The notes under the pieces: generated by a model
Database searches by the model: none
Seen by the model: only the letters and a program-made list of their open reading frames with translations
Told to the model about the DNA's origin: nothing
Program-made: the position numbers and the translations under genes
NCBI RefSeq assembly: GCF_947286155.1
Contig: NZ_CAMYPD010000058.1
Coordinates: 1-14,139 of the forward strand
Source of the DNA: an uncultured Tessaracoccus sp.
Lineage (GTDB): Bacteria > Actinomycetota > Actinomycetes > Propionibacteriales > Propionibacteriaceae
Direction: 5' to 3'
Length of the DNA: 14,139 nucleotides
Shown: positions 12,678-14,139 of the stretch, piece after piece
Position numbering within the stretch: the first letter of the stretch is position 1
How the letters are laid out: each line of letters opens with the position of its first letter

Positions 12678-13691
12678 ATGACCATCTCGAGCACACTCGA
12701 AGCGCCCTACGAGCGCTGGACCGCGGAGCAATGGGCGAAGTGGCGCGACGCCGTCCACGCCCTCGCGCGCGAACGCGACGCCGTCATCCTGGCCCACAAC
12801 TACCAGTTGCCAGAGATCCAAGACGTGGCCCACCACGTCGGCGATTCGCTCGCCCTCTCGCGCATCGCAGCCGCGACGGACGCCCGCGAGGTGGTGTTCT
12901 GCGGCGTGCACTTCATGGCCGAGACCGCGAAAATCCTCTCCCCCGACAAGCGCGTCTTCATCCCCGACGCGGCCGCCGGCTGCTCGCTCGCCGACACCAT
13001 CGACGCCAGCCAGCTGCGCGCCTGGAAAGCCGAGCACCCGGGCGCCGTCGTCGTCTCCTACGTCAACACCACCGCCGAGGTGAAGGCCGAAACCGACGTG
13101 TGCTGCACCAGCTCGAACGCCGTCGATGTGGTCAACTCGATCCCCGCCGACAAGGAGATTCTCTTCTGCCCCGACCAGTTCCTCGGCGCCCACGTGCGCC
13201 GCGAGACGGGGCGCGACAACATCCACGTGTGGCTGGGCGAATGCCACGTGCATGCTGACATTTCACCGTCGGACCTCACCGCCATCGTCCGCGCCAACCC
13301 CGACGCCGAGCTCTACGTGCACCCCGAGTGCGGCTGCACCACGTCGGCGCTGTGGATGGCCGAGTCCGGCGAGCTCCCGCGCGAGCGCACGCACGTGCTC
13401 TCCACCGGCGGCATGCTCGACGAGGCCCGTCGCGCCACCAGCTCGAAGGTGCTCGTCGCCACGGAAATCGGCATGCTGCACCAGCTCTCCAAGGCCAACA
13501 CCACGACGCAGTTCATCCCCGTCAACCCCCGCGCCGCGTGCCCGTACATGCGCATGATCACCCCCGACAAGCTGCTTCGTTGCCTCACCGACGGCCGCGA
13601 CGAGGTATTCGTCGACGCCGCCATCGCCGCCCGCGCGCGCCAGGCCGTGGAGAAGATGGTGTCCATCGGCAACCCCGGGGGCGGAGAATGA
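12678..13691 (+). CDS. nadA: Quinolinate synthase NadA
   Basis: 337 aa [4Fe-4S] enzyme condensing iminoaspartate with dihydroxyacetone phosphate to quinolinate, the second step of de novo NAD synthesis. Motifs: AHNYQLPEIQDVAHHVGDSLALSR (39-62), FCGVHFMAETAKIL (74-87), and the three cluster cysteines in DAAAGCSLAD (Cys102), HPECGC (Cys218) and AACPYMRMIT (Cys288). The ATG follows GGAGGA by 3 nt. The stop overlaps the nadB start by 4 bp (ATGA). Regulation by NrtR is expected from the divergent nrtR gene and the dyad between them. Confidence 0.96.
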   Translation: MTISSTLEAPYERWTAEQWAKWRDAVHALARERDAVILAHNYQLPEIQDVAHHVGDSLALSRIAAATDAREVVFCGVHFMAETAKILSPDKRVFIPDAAAGCSLADTIDASQLRAWKAEHPGAVVVSYVNTTAEVKAETDVCCTSSNAVDVVNSIPADKEILFCPDQFLGAHVRRETGRDNIHVWLGECHVHADISPSDLTAIVRANPDAELYVHPECGCTTSALWMAESGELPRERTHVLSTGGMLDEARRATSSKVLVATEIGMLHQLSKANTTTQFIPVNPRAACPYMRMITPDKLLRCLTDGRDEVFVDAAIAARARQAVEKMVSIGNPGGGE

Positions 13692-14139
13692 CCGAGCTCG
13701 CCCTGCCGCCCGCCACGCATCACCACGAGGCTGACGTGGTGATCGTCGGGTCGGGCGCGGCCGCGCTCAGCGTCGCATTACACCTTGCCGTACACGGAAT
13801 CGCGACGGCGATCCTCACCCGCGCCGACGTCATGGCAGGCTCCACCGACTGGGCGCAGGGCGGCCTTGCGGCGGTCTGGAGCCCCGACGACTCCACCGAT
13901 GCGCACGTGCGCGACACCCTCGTCGCGGGTGCCGGGGCGTGCGACGAGGAGGCCGTGCGCACGCTCGTCGCTGAGGCCCCCGTCGCGATCCGCCGCCTCA
14001 TCACACTCGGCGCGCAGTTCGACCGCGCCCGAGGAAACTACAGCCTCCACCTCGAAGGCGGACACAGCGCGCGCCGCATCCTGCACGCCGGCGGCGACGC
14101 TTCGGGCCACGAGGTGCAGCGCACGCTCGTCGCCGCGCT
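13688..14139 (+). CDS. nadB: L-aspartate oxidase NadB, 5' part only
   Basis: The first 150 codons are present; the gene runs off the window. NadB is an FAD enzyme that makes iminoaspartate, the substrate of NadA. Seen: the FAD-binding start ADVVIVGSGAAALSVALHLA (15-34), the GSTDWAQGGLAAVW motif (about 55-68) in which flavin-contacting residues lie, and HLEGGHSARRILHAGGDASGHEVQRTL (from about 121), the conserved region near the active site. The ATG at 13688-13690 overlaps the nadA stop, so NadA and NadB are translationally coupled; nadC would be expected next, beyond the window. Confidence 0.94.
   Translation, partial: MTELALPPATHHHEADVVIVGSGAAALSVALHLAVHGIATAILTRADVMAGSTDWAQGGLAAVWSPDDSTDAHVRDTLVAGAGACDEEAVRTLVAEAPVAIRRLITLGAQFDRARGNYSLHLEGGHSARRILHAGGDASGHEVQRTLVAA

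Noticed and set aside
12630..13253. Upstream extension of nrtR into the region antisense to nadA
   Set aside because: The Nudix domain begins after 12629, there is a good ribosome-binding site there, and the extension overlaps well-conserved nadA codons.

Overview
This window is high-GC (about two-thirds G+C by eye) actinobacterial chromosome. Evidence for that assignment is the GTG/ATG starts with ATGA-type gene overlaps, leaderless-looking promoters with TANNNT -10 boxes, a clpB upstream region carrying a SigR/SigH-type promoter together with an HspR-type (HAIR) operator, and an NrtR-nadA-nadB locus. A member of the Propionibacteriales would fit, but the sequence alone does not settle the genus. 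Almost all of it is core metabolism and stress response. I see no rRNA, tRNA, insertion sequence, phage gene or CRISPR array.

Layout. (1) 47-3731, minus strand: a thiamin salvage operon, thiD - MHS-type MFS permease - thiM - thiE, in which every gene overlaps the next by 4 bp, preceded by a clear TPP riboswitch whose closing helix runs up to the thiD start codon. No thiC or thiG/thiS is present, so the operon looks built to import and reuse the pyrimidine and thiazole halves of thiamin. (2) 3907-5236, plus: a DinF-like MATE exporter, probably leaderless. (3) 5260-5910, minus: pyrrolidone-carboxylate peptidase (pcp), convergent with the MATE gene. A perfect 17-bp inverted repeat spans the two 3' ends. 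(4) 5982-7601, plus: a PiT-family phosphate transporter. (5) 7603-11617, minus: clpB, a conserved membrane protein of unknown function, and pdxH, likely co-transcribed (9-bp gap, then an 8-bp overlap). (6) 11665-11900: a non-coding gap holding two copies of a 49-bp repeat in opposite orientation. (7) 11901-12629, minus: the NAD-metabolism regulator NrtR. (8) 12678-end, plus: nadA and the start of nadB, the de novo NAD (quinolinate) pathway, divergent from nrtR, with a dyad in the shared promoter region that is a candidate NrtR operator.

Functionally the window concentrates cofactor genes (thiamin B1, pyridoxal phosphate B6, NAD B3) plus phosphate uptake, a protein disaggregase and an exporter. 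The thiamin operon should be shut off by TPP through the riboswitch. The nad operon should be controlled by NrtR, whose Nudix box is degenerate and so suggests a ligand sensor rather than a hydrolase.

The least explained material is non-coding. One item is a dispersed 49-bp hairpin-forming repeat (three full copies and one partial) in which the 8-bp core of one copy is inverted relative to its arms. The other is the 17-bp inverted repeat that supplies the last codons of pcp and the stop codon of the MATE gene. No wholly new multi-gene system is evident.
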